Below are positions 24,478 through 33,648 of a DNA stretch of 64,000 bases, piece by piece; the stretch's first letter is position 1, and each line of letters begins with the position of its first letter. A program made the translations under genes and the position numbers. The DNA is taken from assembly GCF_015712165.1 (NCBI RefSeq), contig NZ_JADPZX010000002.1:417608-481607 (forward strand). Direction: 5' to 3'. Below the pieces are notes generated by a model. It was not told the origin of the DNA and ran no database searches. It saw only the letters and a list, made by a program, of their open reading frames with translations. The DNA is from Streptomyces spinoverrucosus (GTDB taxonomy: Bacteria > Actinomycetota > Actinomycetes > Streptomycetales > Streptomycetaceae).

Positions 24478-24999
24478 GTGACCGCGACCGAGGGCTTGCT
24501 GGTGCCGCCGGGCCACGGCCGGGTGGTCCAGACACCCGCCCAGCACGTGACGTTCAAGGTCACCGGCTCGCACTCCCGGATGGCCTCCACCTTCGAGGTG
24601 CTCGTCCCGCCCGGCTTCGACGTGGGCGCCCATGTGCACACCCGCAGCGAGGAGTTGTTCTACGTGCTCGAAGGCGAGCTGGACGTACTCGCCTTCGAGC
24701 CCCGCGTCCGGACCCCCGACAACTGGCAGAAGTGGGAGTCCAGTTCAGGCAACCGGGTGGTCCGGGCGACGCCGGGCACGGTCATCGTCGTACCACCCGG
24801 CTGCCCACACGCGTTCGCGAATCCGACGGAGACCCCGGCGAAGATGTTCTTCCAGGCGTCCCCGCCCCCGGATCACGAGAGGTACTTCGAGGAACTGCTG
24901 GAGATCCTCCGCGACGGGGGCCCACCGGATCACGAGGCGATCGAGAAACTGAGGGCGAGATACGACATCGAGCAACTCACACCTTTGAAACACCGGTGA
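24478..24999 (+). CDS. momA: Cupin-domain quinone-forming monooxygenase, MomA-like
   Basis: A 173-residue single-domain cupin. The metal-binding motifs are HVHTRSEELFYVLEGELDV (two His and a Glu) and PPGCPHAFANPTETPAKMFF (third His). Its place 7 nt after rppA, with a GTG start, points to the MomA family, which converts THN to flaviolin; that activity is established for MomA of Streptomyces antibioticus, and its assignment here is by context. There is no signal peptide. The C terminus ends in a helical tail (AIEKLRARYDIEQLTPLKHR). Without a neighbouring P450 the pathway may stop at flaviolin. Confidence 0.82.
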   Translation: MTATEGLLVPPGHGRVVQTPAQHVTFKVTGSHSRMASTFEVLVPPGFDVGAHVHTRSEELFYVLEGELDVLAFEPRVRTPDNWQKWESSSGNRVVRATPGTVIVVPPGCPHAFANPTETPAKMFFQASPPPDHERYFEELLEILRDGGPPDHEAIEKLRARYDIEQLTPLKHR

Positions 25000-25013
25000 G
25001 AACATACGCCTTA

Positions 25014-25054
25014 GGGGTGCGGGGCTGTGTCGATGCGCGGCTCCACCGCACCCC
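25014..25054. repeat. Palindromic element between convergent genes
   Basis: GGGGTGCGG at 25014-25022 pairs with CCGCACCCC at 25046-25054 around a 23-nt loop containing CTGTGTCGATGCGCGGCTC. The sequence is related to the dispersed element at 27127-27184. It lies between the stops of the cupin and the acyl-CoA dehydrogenase and could also terminate both transcripts. Confidence 0.65.
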
Positions 25055-25059
25055 GCGTA

Positions 25060-26289
25060 CTACCGGATGGACATCCCAGACACCGTACGAGCAATCACCA
25101 GCCGCTGAATCTCACTGGTCCCCTCGAAGATCGTGTAAATGGCGGCATCGCGATGCATCCGCTCCACCGGGTACTCCCTGGTGTACCCGTTGCCACCCAG
25201 GATCTGCACAGCCTGCGCAGTCACCTTCTTGGCCGTCTCACTGGCGAACAGCTTCGACATCGACCCCTCGGCAGCCGTGAACGGCTTCCCGTTGATCGCC
25301 ATCCAGGACGCCCGCCACACCAGCAGCCGCGCCGCGTCGATCGACGTCCGCATGTCCGCGAGCTGGAACGCCACGCCCTGGTTGTCGATGATCGGGCGGC
25401 CGAACTGCTCGCGCGTCATCGCGTAGTCGAGAGCGACCTCGTACGCGGCCCGGGCGGTGCCGACCGCCATCGCCCCGACGGCCGGCCGGCTCGCCTCGAA
25501 CGTCGCCATCGCCGCGTTCTTCACCCGCTCACCGCCGGAGGCCTTCGCCTTCTCCCGGGCCCGCGCCAGCCGCTCGTCCAGCTTCTCCTTGCCGCCGAGC
25601 AGGCAGGACCGGGGGACGCGGACGTTGTCGAGGACGACCTCGGCGGTGTGCGAGGCGCGGATGCCGTGCTTCTTGAACTTCTGCCCCTGGGACAGCCCCG
25701 GCGTGTTCGGCGGGACGATGAAGGAGGCGTGGCCCTTGGAGCCCAGCTCGGGGTCGACGACCGCGACGACCACATGGACGTTGGCGATGCCGCCGTTGGT
25801 CGCCCAGGTCTTCGTGCCGTTGATCACCCACTCGTCCTTGGCCTCGTCGTACACCGCACGCGTACGCATGGACGCCACGTCGGAGCCGGCGTCGGGCTCG
25901 GAGGAGCAGAACGCGGCTACCTTGACATCGTTGGCATCCCCGTACATCTGGGGGATCCAGGTGCCGATCTGCTCCTCGGTGCCGTTGGCCAGCACGCCCA
26001 CCGCCGCGAGGCCGGTGCCGACGATCGACAGGGCGATGCCGGCGTCGCCCCAGAACAGCTCCTCCATGGCCATCGGGATGCCGAGGCCGGTGGGGTCGAA
26101 GTACTGCTGCGCGTAGAAGTCGAGGGAGTAGATGCCGACCTTCGCGGCCTCCTGGATGACCGGCCAGGGAGTGTCCTCACGCTCGTCCCATTCGGCGGCC
26201 GCGGGGCGGATGACGTCGGCGGCGAAGCCGTGCAGCCAGTCCCGGACCTCCTTCTGTTCGTCGTTGAGCTCCATGGTGAACTCGGCCAT
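25060..26289 (-). CDS. Acyl-CoA dehydrogenase
   Basis: A 409-residue acyl-CoA dehydrogenase with all family blocks: [20 protein letters not shown] and [20 protein letters not shown] for flavin and acyl binding, [20 protein letters not shown], and the closing [20 protein letters not shown] with IFEGTSEIQ. The insertion [20 protein letters not shown] is a charged helix not usual in the family core. ATG 26289 starts [20 protein letters not shown]. It is divergent from a TetR gene 170 nt away, with two palindromes between them, so local TetR control is likely. The acyl substrate is unknown, probably a medium or branched chain. Confidence 0.9.
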   Translation of the reverse strand: MAEFTMELNDEQKEVRDWLHGFAADVIRPAAAEWDEREDTPWPVIQEAAKVGIYSLDFYAQQYFDPTGLGIPMAMEELFWGDAGIALSIVGTGLAAVGVLANGTEEQIGTWIPQMYGDANDVKVAAFCSSEPDAGSDVASMRTRAVYDEAKDEWVINGTKTWATNGGIANVHVVVAVVDPELGSKGHASFIVPPNTPGLSQGQKFKKHGIRASHTAEVVLDNVRVPRSCLLGGKEKLDERLARAREKAKASGGERVKNAAMATFEASRPAVGAMAVGTARAAYEVALDYAMTREQFGRPIIDNQGVAFQLADMRTSIDAARLLVWRASWMAINGKPFTAAEGSMSKLFASETAKKVTAQAVQILGGNGYTREYPVERMHRDAAIYTIFEGTSEIQRLVIARTVSGMSIR

Positions 26290-26315
26290 GTCCCCTCCAG
26301 TGGCGCACAGTGCGT

Positions 26316-26352
26316 GTTACTTGCGGTAACAGCAGTCTGTTACCCATGGGTA
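26316..26352. promoter_or_regulatory. Two palindromes between acyl-CoA dehydrogenase and TetR gene
   Basis: GTTAC-TTGCG-GTAAC at 26316-26330 and the perfect 12-mer TACCCATGGGTA at 26341-26352 lie in the divergent promoter region. Both carry TTAC/GTAA-type half-sites and are good candidates for operators of the TetR protein encoded at 26460. Confidence 0.6.
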
Positions 26353-26459
26353 GGAAAAGTCAACTGACGACGACTCCTCGGCAGCCCGTTCGAGGTACCG
26401 GCCGCGTTGAGTGTTAGTTTGCGCTGGCGTCACCGATTCAGCACGGGTGGGGAGAGCTC

Positions 26460-27101
26460 ATGGACACCACGCAGCGGACCGAGCAGCAGCGGTCCGCCGA
26501 CCGCCGACGGCGCGAGCTGCTGGAGGCCGCCGACCGAGTGGTCCTGCGGGACGGTCCGCAGGCCTCGATGAATGCCATCGCCGCGGAGGCGGGCATCACC
26601 AAGCCGATCCTTTATCGCCACTTCGGCGACAAGGGCGGGTTGTACGCGGCGCTGGCCAAGCGGCACACGGACGCGCTGCTGGACTCACTGCGGGCCGCGC
26701 TGGACGCTCCGGCGGAGCGGCGTGAGCGGGTCGAGGCAACCCTGGACACCTACCTCGCGGCGATCGAGGCGCGGCCTCAGGTGTATCGGTTCCTGATGCA
26801 TCCGGCGGAGGGGTCGCCGGGGGATCAGGGGTTCGACGTGGGGAAGCACTCGGCGCCGTTGTTGCGGCGGATGGGTGAGGAGTTGGCCCAGGTGATCGAG
26901 GAACGGTTGGATCTCGGGCCGGGGAGTCAGCAGTTGGCCCGGGTGTGGGGGCATGGGATCGTCGGGATGATGCATGCCGCCGGGGACTGGTGGTTGGGGG
27001 AACGGCCTTGTTCTCGGGGCGAGTTGGTGCGGAGTCTGGCCGACCTGCTGTGGGGTCGTCTTGCGGCTGCGGGTGACAAGGTGGGGGGTCCGGGATTCTG
27101 A
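26460..27101 (+). CDS. TetR-family regulator
   Basis: A 213-residue repressor-type protein. The N-terminal helix-turn-helix is RRRELLEAADRVVLRDGPQA, then MNAIAAEAGITKPILYRHFG (residues about 18-64). The C-terminal ligand domain is helical (ERRERVEATLDTYLAAIEAR). Start ATG 26460 has GGGGAGAGC ahead of it. It is divergent from the acyl-CoA dehydrogenase and probably represses it until an acyl-CoA or fatty-acid ligand binds. The last residues (AAGDKVGGPGF) look unstructured. A dispersed palindromic repeat follows the gene. Confidence 0.9.
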   Translation: MDTTQRTEQQRSADRRRRELLEAADRVVLRDGPQASMNAIAAEAGITKPILYRHFGDKGGLYAALAKRHTDALLDSLRAALDAPAERRERVEATLDTYLAAIEARPQVYRFLMHPAEGSPGDQGFDVGKHSAPLLRRMGEELAQVIEERLDLGPGSQQLARVWGHGIVGMMHAAGDWWLGERPCSRGELVRSLADLLWGRLAAAGDKVGGPGF

Positions 27102-27126
27102 CGGCTGTGTGTCGTCTGCGGGTGGT

Positions 27127-27184
27127 GGGGGCTGGTCGCGCCCACACGGCGGAGCCGCATATCGATACAGCCCCGCGCCCCTGA
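27127..27184. repeat. Dispersed Streptomyces palindromic repeat
   Basis: GGGGCTG (27128-27134) and CAGCCCC (27168-27174) are inverted arms; inside are the sequence GGTCGCGCCC, the palindromic GGCGGAGCCGC and the segment ATATCGATA, followed by CGCGCCCCTGAGGG. I recognise this as an element repeated between genes in many Streptomyces genomes. Related copies lie at 25014-25054 and 31099-31146. It sits between two convergent genes, TetR and def. Confidence 0.7.
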
Positions 27185-27196
27185 GGGACGTGCGGT

Positions 27197-27736
27197 TCAC
27201 CGGCGCCATGAGGCTCTCGCCACCTGTCGCATCAGGCGTCTGTGGCGCCAGCCCTGCACACGGTCCGCGTACACCCGGCCCTCAAGGTGGTCGCACTCGT
27301 GCTGTAGGCAGCGGGCGAAGAAGCCCGTGCCGTGGATCCTGATCGGTTCCCCGGTCAGCGTCACGCCCTCCACCACCGCGTGGTCGTAGCGCTCCGTCCC
27401 TGCCTCCAGGCCCGGCAGGGACAGGCAGCCCTCCGGGCCTCGGACCACCACGCCGTCCGTCTCCACCAGGCGTGGGTTGACCACGTGGCCCAGGTGACGT
27501 ACGTCATCGTCGTCGGGGCAGTCGTAGACGAACACCCGCAACGGCTCGCCGATCTGGTTGGCCGCCAGGCCGACCCCGTTCGCGGCGTACATCGTCGCGA
27601 ACAAGTCCTCCACCAAATCCGCCAGTCCGCCGCCGAAGTCGGTTACCTCCCGGCAGGGCTCGTGCAGCGCGGGGTCGCCGAGCAGGGTGAGAGGCCGGAC
27701 GCGCCCGTGGGCGCCCGGGATCGAGCCGTGTCGCAT
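27197..27736 (-). CDS. def: Peptide deformylase
   Basis: A 179-residue metalloenzyme that removes the formyl group from new proteins. All three motifs are present: GVGLAANQIG (residues 54-63), PEGCLSLPG with metal ligand Cys104, and QHECDHLEG with the HExxH-type ligands at 146-150. The protein has a normal length for a secondary deformylase. Streptomyces usually carry several; some protect against actinonin-like inhibitors, which cannot be judged here. ATG 27736 begins MRHGSIPGAHGRVRPLTLLG. It lies divergent from murT with about 150 nt between. Confidence 0.93.
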   Translation of the reverse strand: MRHGSIPGAHGRVRPLTLLGDPALHEPCREVTDFGGGLADLVEDLFATMYAANGVGLAANQIGEPLRVFVYDCPDDDDVRHLGHVVNPRLVETDGVVVRGPEGCLSLPGLEAGTERYDHAVVEGVTLTGEPIRIHGTGFFARCLQHECDHLEGRVYADRVQGWRHRRLMRQVARASWRR

Positions 27737-27885
27737 GACCGCAAGGGTACGGTTCCCTTCGGTCCACGTCCGCCGCGCAGGCGCGGGCCGCGATTCGGGC
27801 AGGTGAGTGGATCTCGATAGGCTGAGGCCTCACCACGTTGCCGGATGCTACGGCGCGGCGCGTACGCAAGGAGGATCGAGAACTG

Positions 27886-29124
27886 ATGGCAGGCAACTCG
27901 GACCCGCTCTCGCCGCGGGCCAAGCTGGCCGTGACCGCGGGCAAGGCCGTCGCCGCGGCATCGCGCGCGGCGGGACGCGGCAGCGGTTCGGTGATCGGTG
28001 GCCGGGTGGCCCTCAAACTCGACCCCGACCTCCTCGCCCGGCTCGCCCAGAACCTGGACGTGGTCCTGGTGTCGGCGACCAACGGCAAGACCACGACCAC
28101 CCGGCTCATCGCCGAGGCGCTGCGCGCCGCCGGCCCCGTGGTGTCCAACGCGCTCGGCGCCAACATGCCCGCCGGCATCACCTCGGCGCTGGCCGGGAGC
28201 TCGGACGCCAAGTTCGGTGTCATCGAGGTGGACGAGAAGTACCTCGCAGGGGTGGCGCGGGACACCGACCCGAAGTGCATCGCGCTGCTGAACCTCTCCC
28301 GGGACCAGCTCGACCGCGCCGCCGAGACCCGGATGCTCGCCGAGAACTGGCGTGAGGGCCTCGCCGGGACGAAGGCCGTGGTCGTCGCCAACGCGGACGA
28401 CCCGCTGGTGGTGTGGGCGGCATCGTCCTCCCCCAACGTGATCTGGGTCGCCGCCGGGCAGATGTGGAAGGACGACGCCTGGTCCTGCCCGTCCTGCGGC
28501 GGTGTGATGCAGCGCCCCGGCGACGACTGGTTCTGCGGCGAGTGCGGCTTCCGCCGGCCGACGCCGAGCTGGGCGCTCTCCGGCGACCACGTCCTCGACC
28601 CGCACGGCTCCGCCTGGCCGATCCACCTCCAGCTGCCGGGCCGCGCCAACAAGGCCAACGCCACCTCCTCGGCCGCCGTCGCCGCCGTGTTCGGCGTGCC
28701 GCCGCAGGTCGCCCTGGAGCGGATGTACCAGGTGCAGGCCGTGGCCGGACGGTATGACGTGGTGCAGTTCATGCAGCGCGATCTGCGGCTGCTGCTCGCC
28801 AAGAACCCGGCCGGCTGGCTGGAGACGTTCTCCCTCATCGACCCGCCGCCGACCCCGGTGATCCTGTCCGTGAACGCGCGCTCCGCCGACGGTACGGACA
28901 CCTCCTGGCTGTGGGACGTCGACTACACACGGCTGACCGGCCACCCGATCTTCGTCATCGGCGACCGCAGGCTCGACCTCGCGGTGCGCCTGGAGGTGGC
29001 CAACCAGCACTTCCAGGTCTGCGAGAGCCTCGACCAGGCGGTGCAGTCGGCCCCGCCGGGCCGGATCGAGGTCATCGCCAACTACACCGCGTTCCAGGAC
29101 CTGCGCCGCCGCGTCGGCAACTGA
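27886..29124 (+). CDS. murT: Lipid II isoglutaminyl synthase, MurT subunit
   Basis: A 412-residue Mur-ligase-like protein that, with GatD, amidates the alpha-carboxyl of D-Glu in lipid II peptidoglycan stems to D-isoglutamine. The ATP motif SATNGKTTTTRLIAEAL is near residue 62. The MurT-specific four-cysteine zinc ribbon CPSCGGVMQRPGDDWFCGEC lies near residues 203-222. The C-terminal domain (DUF1727) includes SVNARSADGTDTSWLWDVDY. ATG 27886 follows AGGAGGATCG. The gatD gene begins 20 nt later, as in other Gram-positive bacteria. The protein should act at the inner face of the membrane. Confidence 0.95.
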   Translation: MAGNSDPLSPRAKLAVTAGKAVAAASRAAGRGSGSVIGGRVALKLDPDLLARLAQNLDVVLVSATNGKTTTTRLIAEALRAAGPVVSNALGANMPAGITSALAGSSDAKFGVIEVDEKYLAGVARDTDPKCIALLNLSRDQLDRAAETRMLAENWREGLAGTKAVVVANADDPLVVWAASSSPNVIWVAAGQMWKDDAWSCPSCGGVMQRPGDDWFCGECGFRRPTPSWALSGDHVLDPHGSAWPIHLQLPGRANKANATSSAAVAAVFGVPPQVALERMYQVQAVAGRYDVVQFMQRDLRLLLAKNPAGWLETFSLIDPPPTPVILSVNARSADGTDTSWLWDVDYTRLTGHPIFVIGDRRLDLAVRLEVANQHFQVCESLDQAVQSAPPGRIEVIANYTAFQDLRRRVGN

Positions 29125-29144
29125 CAAGACTTCAGGGGACTTTC

Positions 29145-29876
29145 GTGAGCGACAACCAACTGCGGATCGTCTGGATCTACCCGGACCTGCTCAGCACGTA
29201 CGGCGACCAGGGCAACGTCCTCGTCGTGGAGCGCCGGGCCCGGCAGCGCGGCCTGGACGTGGCCCGGCTCGACGTGCGCAGTGACCAGCCGATCCCGACG
29301 TCCGGCGACATCTACCTGATCGGCGGCGGCGAGGACCGCCCGCAGCGGCTCGCCGCCGAACGGCTGCGCCGGGACGGCGGTCTGCACCGGGCCGTGGAGA
29401 ACGGCGCGATCGTGTTCTCGGTGTGCGCCGGCTACCAGATCCTCGGCCACGAGTTCATCAACGACCTCGGCCAGCGCGAGCCCGGCCTCGGCCTGCTGGA
29501 CGTGGTCTCGGTGCGCGGCGAGGGCGCACGGTGCGTCGGCGACGTACTCGGCGACATCGACCAGCGCCTGGGCCTGCCTCCGCTGACCGGTTTCGAGAAC
29601 CACCAGGGGGTCACCCACCTCGGCCCGACCGCCCGTCCCCTCGCCCGGGTGCGGTTCGGCAACGGCAACGGCACGGGCGACGGCACGGAGGGCGCGTACA
29701 ACGACACGGTGTTCGGTACGTACATGCACGGCCCGGTGCTGGCCCGCAACCCGCAGATCGCCGACCTGCTGCTGAAGCTGGCGCTCGACGTGAACGCGCT
29801 GCCGCCGACCGACGACCGCTGGTACGAGGCGCTGCGCGACGAGCGCATCGCGGCGGCGCAGCAGCAGCCCGCGTAA
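29145..29876 (+). CDS. gatD: Lipid II isoglutaminyl synthase, GatD glutaminase subunit
   Basis: A 243-residue class I glutamine amidotransferase (CobB/CobQ-like) that supplies ammonia to MurT. The nucleophile Cys is in IVFSVCAGYQILGHEF and the catalytic His in VFGTYMHGPVLARN; GGGEDRPQRLA and FENHQGVTHLG are further family blocks. The start is GTG 29145 with AGGGGAC before it. Gene order and spacing with murT are those of the established two-subunit complex. A short low-complexity insertion (FGNGNGTGDGTEGAY) lies ahead of the His motif. Confidence 0.95.
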   Translation: MSDNQLRIVWIYPDLLSTYGDQGNVLVVERRARQRGLDVARLDVRSDQPIPTSGDIYLIGGGEDRPQRLAAERLRRDGGLHRAVENGAIVFSVCAGYQILGHEFINDLGQREPGLGLLDVVSVRGEGARCVGDVLGDIDQRLGLPPLTGFENHQGVTHLGPTARPLARVRFGNGNGTGDGTEGAYNDTVFGTYMHGPVLARNPQIADLLLKLALDVNALPPTDDRWYEALRDERIAAAQQQPA

Positions 29877-30062
29877 AGCGGTTCACCGGCGGTTCAGCGC
29901 CGCTTGAGGAGCCCGTCTGACGGACCGTCCGCACAGGTGAGCGGGGTCGTCCAGCAGGCGGACGCACGCTTCGGTCCCGCCCCCCGGTGCCGCTAGGGTG
30001 GCGGGGATCGAGCCGGACAGCGTGGTCCGGATCCGGCCCACGTCGAGAAGGTATTTCGGGCT

Positions 30063-31088
30063 ATGCGCATTGGTGTCCTCACGTCCGGCGGCGACTGCCC
30101 CGGCCTGAACGCCGTCATCCGGTCCGTCGTGCACCGTGCCGTCGCCGACCACGGCGACGAGGTCATCGGTTTCCGCGACGGCTGGAAAGGCCTCCTGGAG
30201 TGCGACTACCTCAAGCTCGACCTGGACGCGGTGGGCGGCATCCTGGCCCGCGGCGGCACCATCCTCGGTTCCTCCCGGGTCCGTCCCGAGCATCTGCGGG
30301 ACGGCGTGGAGCGGGCCAAGGGGCATGTCCAGGAGCTCGGCCTGGACGCGATCATCCCGATCGGCGGTGAGGGCACGCTCAAGGCGGCCCGGCTGCTGTC
30401 GGACGGCGGGCTGCCCATCGTGGGCGTGCCCAAGACCATCGACAACGACATCGCCGTCACCGATGTGACGTTCGGCTTCGACACCGCCGTGACCGTCGCG
30501 ACCGAGGCGCTGGACCGGCTGAAGACCACCGCCGAGTCGCATCAGCGGGTGCTGATCGTGGAGGTCATGGGCCGGCACACCGGGTGGATCGCGCTGCACT
30601 CGGGCATGGCGGCCGGCGCCCACGCCATCGTCGTACCCGAACGGCCCTTCGACATCGAGGAGCTGACCGCGAAGGTCGGCGAGCGGTTCGAGGCCGGGAA
30701 GCGCTTTGCGATCGTCGTGGTGGCCGAGGGGGCCAAGCCGCGGCCCGGGACGATGGTGTTCGACGAGGGCGGCAAGGACATCTACGGGCATGAGCGGTTC
30801 GCCGGGGTTGCGCGGCAGCTGTCCGTCGAGCTGGAGGAGCGGCTCGGGAAGGAGGCGCGGCCGGTGATTCTCGGGCACGTGCAGCGGGGTGGTACGCCTA
30901 CGGCCTATGACCGGGTGCTGGCGACTCGGTTCGGGTGGCATGCGGTGGAGGCCGCGCATCGGGGGGAGTTCGGGAAGATGACCGCGCTGAACGGGACCGA
31001 GATTGTGATGGTGCCGTTGGCTGAGGCGGTCGAGACGTTGAAGACGGTGCCGGATTCTCGTTACGCCGAAGCGGAGTGTGTTCTTTAG
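30063..31088 (+). CDS. pfkA: ATP-dependent 6-phosphofructokinase
   Basis: A 341-residue glycolytic kinase that phosphorylates fructose 6-phosphate. Motifs are LTSGGDCPGLNAVIR (nucleotide loop), IPIGGEGTLKAAR (ATP/PPi loop with Gly in GGEGT), VGVPKTIDNDI (substrate site), EVMGRHTGWIAL and LGHVQRGGTPTAYD. The GGEGT/PKTIDND combination is that of the actinobacterial PFK group, biochemically ATP-dependent in Streptomyces coelicolor, although Lys in PKTIDND recalls PPi enzymes. The upstream CTAGGGT may be a -10 region. No operon partner is evident. Confidence 0.94.
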   Translation: MRIGVLTSGGDCPGLNAVIRSVVHRAVADHGDEVIGFRDGWKGLLECDYLKLDLDAVGGILARGGTILGSSRVRPEHLRDGVERAKGHVQELGLDAIIPIGGEGTLKAARLLSDGGLPIVGVPKTIDNDIAVTDVTFGFDTAVTVATEALDRLKTTAESHQRVLIVEVMGRHTGWIALHSGMAAGAHAIVVPERPFDIEELTAKVGERFEAGKRFAIVVVAEGAKPRPGTMVFDEGGKDIYGHERFAGVARQLSVELEERLGKEARPVILGHVQRGGTPTAYDRVLATRFGWHAVEAAHRGEFGKMTALNGTEIVMVPLAEAVETLKTVPDSRYAEAECVL

Positions 31089-31098
31089 GCGTCCGGCG

Positions 31099-31146
31099 GG
31101 TGCGGGTGGATTGTGGTTGCTCGCGCAGTTCCCCGCGCCCCTGAGG
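31099..31146. repeat. Dispersed Streptomyces repeat (GGGTGCGGGTGG...GCGCAGTTCCCCGCGCCCCTGA)
   Basis: The stretch following pfkA contains GGGTGCGGGTGGATTGTGGT and CTCGCGCAGTTCCCCGCGCC, a signature I recognise as a very common intergenic Streptomyces element. Its tail CCCGCGCCCCTGAGGG is shared exactly with the copy at 27127-27184. Confidence 0.7.
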
Positions 31147-31240
31147 GCGTGCAGTCACCCCGGTCGTAAGTGTGGTCGGACGCGGTTCTAGTCTTGGGGC
31201 GGACGTAAACGTACAACCCCCACGAATCAGGAGCCGTTGC

Positions 31241-32191
31241 ATGGATCACAGCGGGCACGGCATGACCATGGACTTGCCGCCGTTCACGCTGGGGCGGGGG
31301 CTGCAGTGGTCGGCGGAGCCGTTCTTTCTCGTGGCCTGCCTGCTGGCGCTCGGGCTCTACGGGTGGGGTGTCGTGCGGCTGCGGCGGCGCGGGGACGCGT
31401 GGCCGGTCGGGCGGACCGTGTCCTTCGTCGCCGGTGTGCTGACCATCGGGCTGATGATGTGCACCAAGCTGAACGACTACGGCATGGTCATGTTCAGCGT
31501 GCACATGGTGCAGCACATGGTGATCAGCATGCTGTCGCCGATCCTGATCCTGCTCGGCGGTCCGATCACGCTCGCGCTGCGCGCCCTGCCGCCGGCCGCC
31601 CGCGGCCACAAGGGGCCGCGGGAGCTGCTGCTGGCGCTGCTGCACAGCCGGTACATGCGGATCATCACGCACCCGGCGTTCACGATCCCGCTGTTCATCG
31701 CCAGCCTCTACGCGCTGTACTTCACGCCCATCTTCGACTTCCTCATGGGCTCCAAGCCGGGACACATCGCGATGATGGTGCACTTCCTCGCCACCGGACT
31801 GGTGTTCTTCTGGCCGATCATCGGTGTGGACCCGGGGCCGCACCGGCCCGGCCATCTGATGCGGATGCTGGAGCTGTTCGCGGGGATGCCGTTCCACGCG
31901 TTCTTCGGCATCGCCCTGATGATGGCCTCGACGCCGATGGTCGACACCTACGCCGACCCGCCCGCCTCGCTCGGCATCGACGCGCTCGCCGACCAGAACG
32001 CGGCCGGGGGCATCGCCTGGGCGTTCAGTGAGATCCCGTCCGTGCTGGTGCTGATCGCGCTGCTGTTCCAGTGGTATGCCTCGGACCAGCGGCAGGCGCG
32101 GCGCAAGGACCGGGCCGCCGACCGCGACGGCGACAAGGAACTCGAGGCATACAACGCCTATTTGGCCTCACTGAACGCACGCAGCCGCTGA
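31241..32191 (+). CDS. CtaG-like cytochrome c oxidase assembly membrane protein
   Basis: A 316-residue polytopic membrane protein of the Caa3_CtaG family, linked to copper delivery and assembly of cytochrome oxidase. About seven hydrophobic segments are visible, for example PFFLVACLLALGLYGWGVV, VSFVAGVLTIGLMM, MISMLSPILILLGGPITLAL-type, FTIPLFIASLYALYF, FLATGLVFFWPIIGV and PSVLVLIALLFQWY. His/Met-rich edges (MDHSGHGMTMD at the N terminus; FSVHMVQHMVISM; FAGMPFHAFFG) suit copper handling. ATG 31241 has CAGGAG 8 nt upstream. The tail is charged and cytoplasmic. Confidence 0.87.
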   Translation: MDHSGHGMTMDLPPFTLGRGLQWSAEPFFLVACLLALGLYGWGVVRLRRRGDAWPVGRTVSFVAGVLTIGLMMCTKLNDYGMVMFSVHMVQHMVISMLSPILILLGGPITLALRALPPAARGHKGPRELLLALLHSRYMRIITHPAFTIPLFIASLYALYFTPIFDFLMGSKPGHIAMMVHFLATGLVFFWPIIGVDPGPHRPGHLMRMLELFAGMPFHAFFGIALMMASTPMVDTYADPPASLGIDALADQNAAGGIAWAFSEIPSVLVLIALLFQWYASDQRQARRKDRAADRDGDKELEAYNAYLASLNARSR

Positions 32192-32259
32192 CCTGCTTTT
32201 CCGGGCAGTTCCTTTCAGTAGCATGAAACGCGTCGGGGGAACCGCCGGGGGGAGCGGTG

Positions 32260-33626
32260 ATGGCTTTTCGCGTGTTCATGTGCAGGGTGGGGAAATCGGC
32301 GGTCCGGAGGATCGCGATCCTGCTGGTTTTTCTGGTGGCGGCGAGTGGATGCGATCGCGACGCACCTTTGTTCGCGGTCCGGGCCGTCGCCGTCGGAGTT
32401 CCGTCACTCGCACCTTTCTTCGACGAGAGGTCGAGGCTCGGCCAGGACGCCGATCTCCGCTCCCGCCCCGCGCCCGGCGGGGTGCAGCGGGGTGACACGC
32501 CGGGCTTGTACGGCGGTACGAGCGAGCCGCGGATCTGTGATGTCGGGCGACTGAAGGAATTCCTCACGGATCCCAGGAATCACCGCAGGGCACAGGCCTG
32601 GGCTGCCGCGCTCGACATCACGGTCGCCCGGATTCCCGCTTATCTCGATCGGCTCACACCGGTTCTTCTACGGACCGACACACTTGTGAAGAACCACGAC
32701 TACAAGAAGGGAAAGGCCGTTCCCTTCAACGCCCTGCTCCAGGCCGGAAACGCGATTCTGGTCGACGAACAGGGACTTCCCGCCGTCAAGTGCTCCTGCG
32801 GAAATCCGCTGCGGCTCTTCGAGGGCGACACCGGCAGGGTTTCCGTCCGGTTCGAGGACGGCAACCGGAAGTGGAAGGGATACGACCGGGCTTCCGTGGT
32901 GGCCGTGCGGCCCGCCACACGGAAACTGGAGCGGATCGCGCTCGTCGACGTCGAGGATCCGGATCGCGGGATCATCCGCCCGGTCGGGACGGCGGGCGAC
33001 GACGACGTCGACTTCGACACGCGCAGGCCGCGCACGGTGCCCGACCTCACGGGGACGACGTTCGGCCGGGCGAGCGGGCTGCTGGCCGACGCGGGGCTGG
33101 CGGCGGCGTACGAGGGGAGCGGGTGGCCGCCGGACGACGCCCGGGTGACGGCCTCGGATCCGCCGGCGGGGACCCGGCTGCGGTTCGGGGAGTACGTGAC
33201 GCTGAGTGCGGCCGGGGTGACGAGTGGCGGGGCGACCACTCCCCCGGATCCGGGCTCGTCGACATCGCGGCCGACCGCATCGCAACCGACTGCATCGCAG
33301 CCGACGCGGGATCCGTCGCCCTCGCCGTCGGCCTCCACGCCGTCGGCCTCCACGCCGTCGTCACCGCCGCCGACCGGCGAACCACCGACCAGCCAGGCGC
33401 CGACGCCCGAGCCGCCCACCAGCGGTCCCCCGATCACCCAGGCGCCCACCTCCGAACCGCCACCCCCGACCACGACCGCACCCCCGACGAGCGACCCACC
33501 CCCCGAGACCAGCGAGCCCCCGCAGGTGACCAGCGCACCCCCGGAGCTCACATCCCCTCCCCCCGCACCGCCACCGAGCACCACCTCCCCACGACCACCG
33601 AACCCACGGCAAGCGCCACGACGTGA
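32260..33626 (+). pseudogene. DUF6777/PASTA lipoprotein, apparent C-run frameshift near the 3' end
   Basis: An exported lipoprotein: signal RRIAILLVFLVAASGC with lipobox Cys at about residue 30, a DUF6777-type domain (GLYGGTSEPRICDVGRLKEF, TPVLLRTDTLVKNHDYKKGK, LPAVKCSCGNPLRLF), then a PASTA-like domain (RTVPDLTGTTFGRASGLLAD) and a long Pro/Thr/Ser linker. In the starting frame no stop occurs before the kinase gene, but G/C bias at third positions is lost from about 33560 and reappears in the next frame, which ends TTEPTASATT at TGA 33624-33626. A one-base loss in the C-run around 33554-33564 explains this. If the frameshift is a sequence error this is an intact lipoprotein gene upstream of the kinase. 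Confidence 0.72.
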
Positions 33627-33648
33627 ACAGCCCACAGGGAGTCACCGC

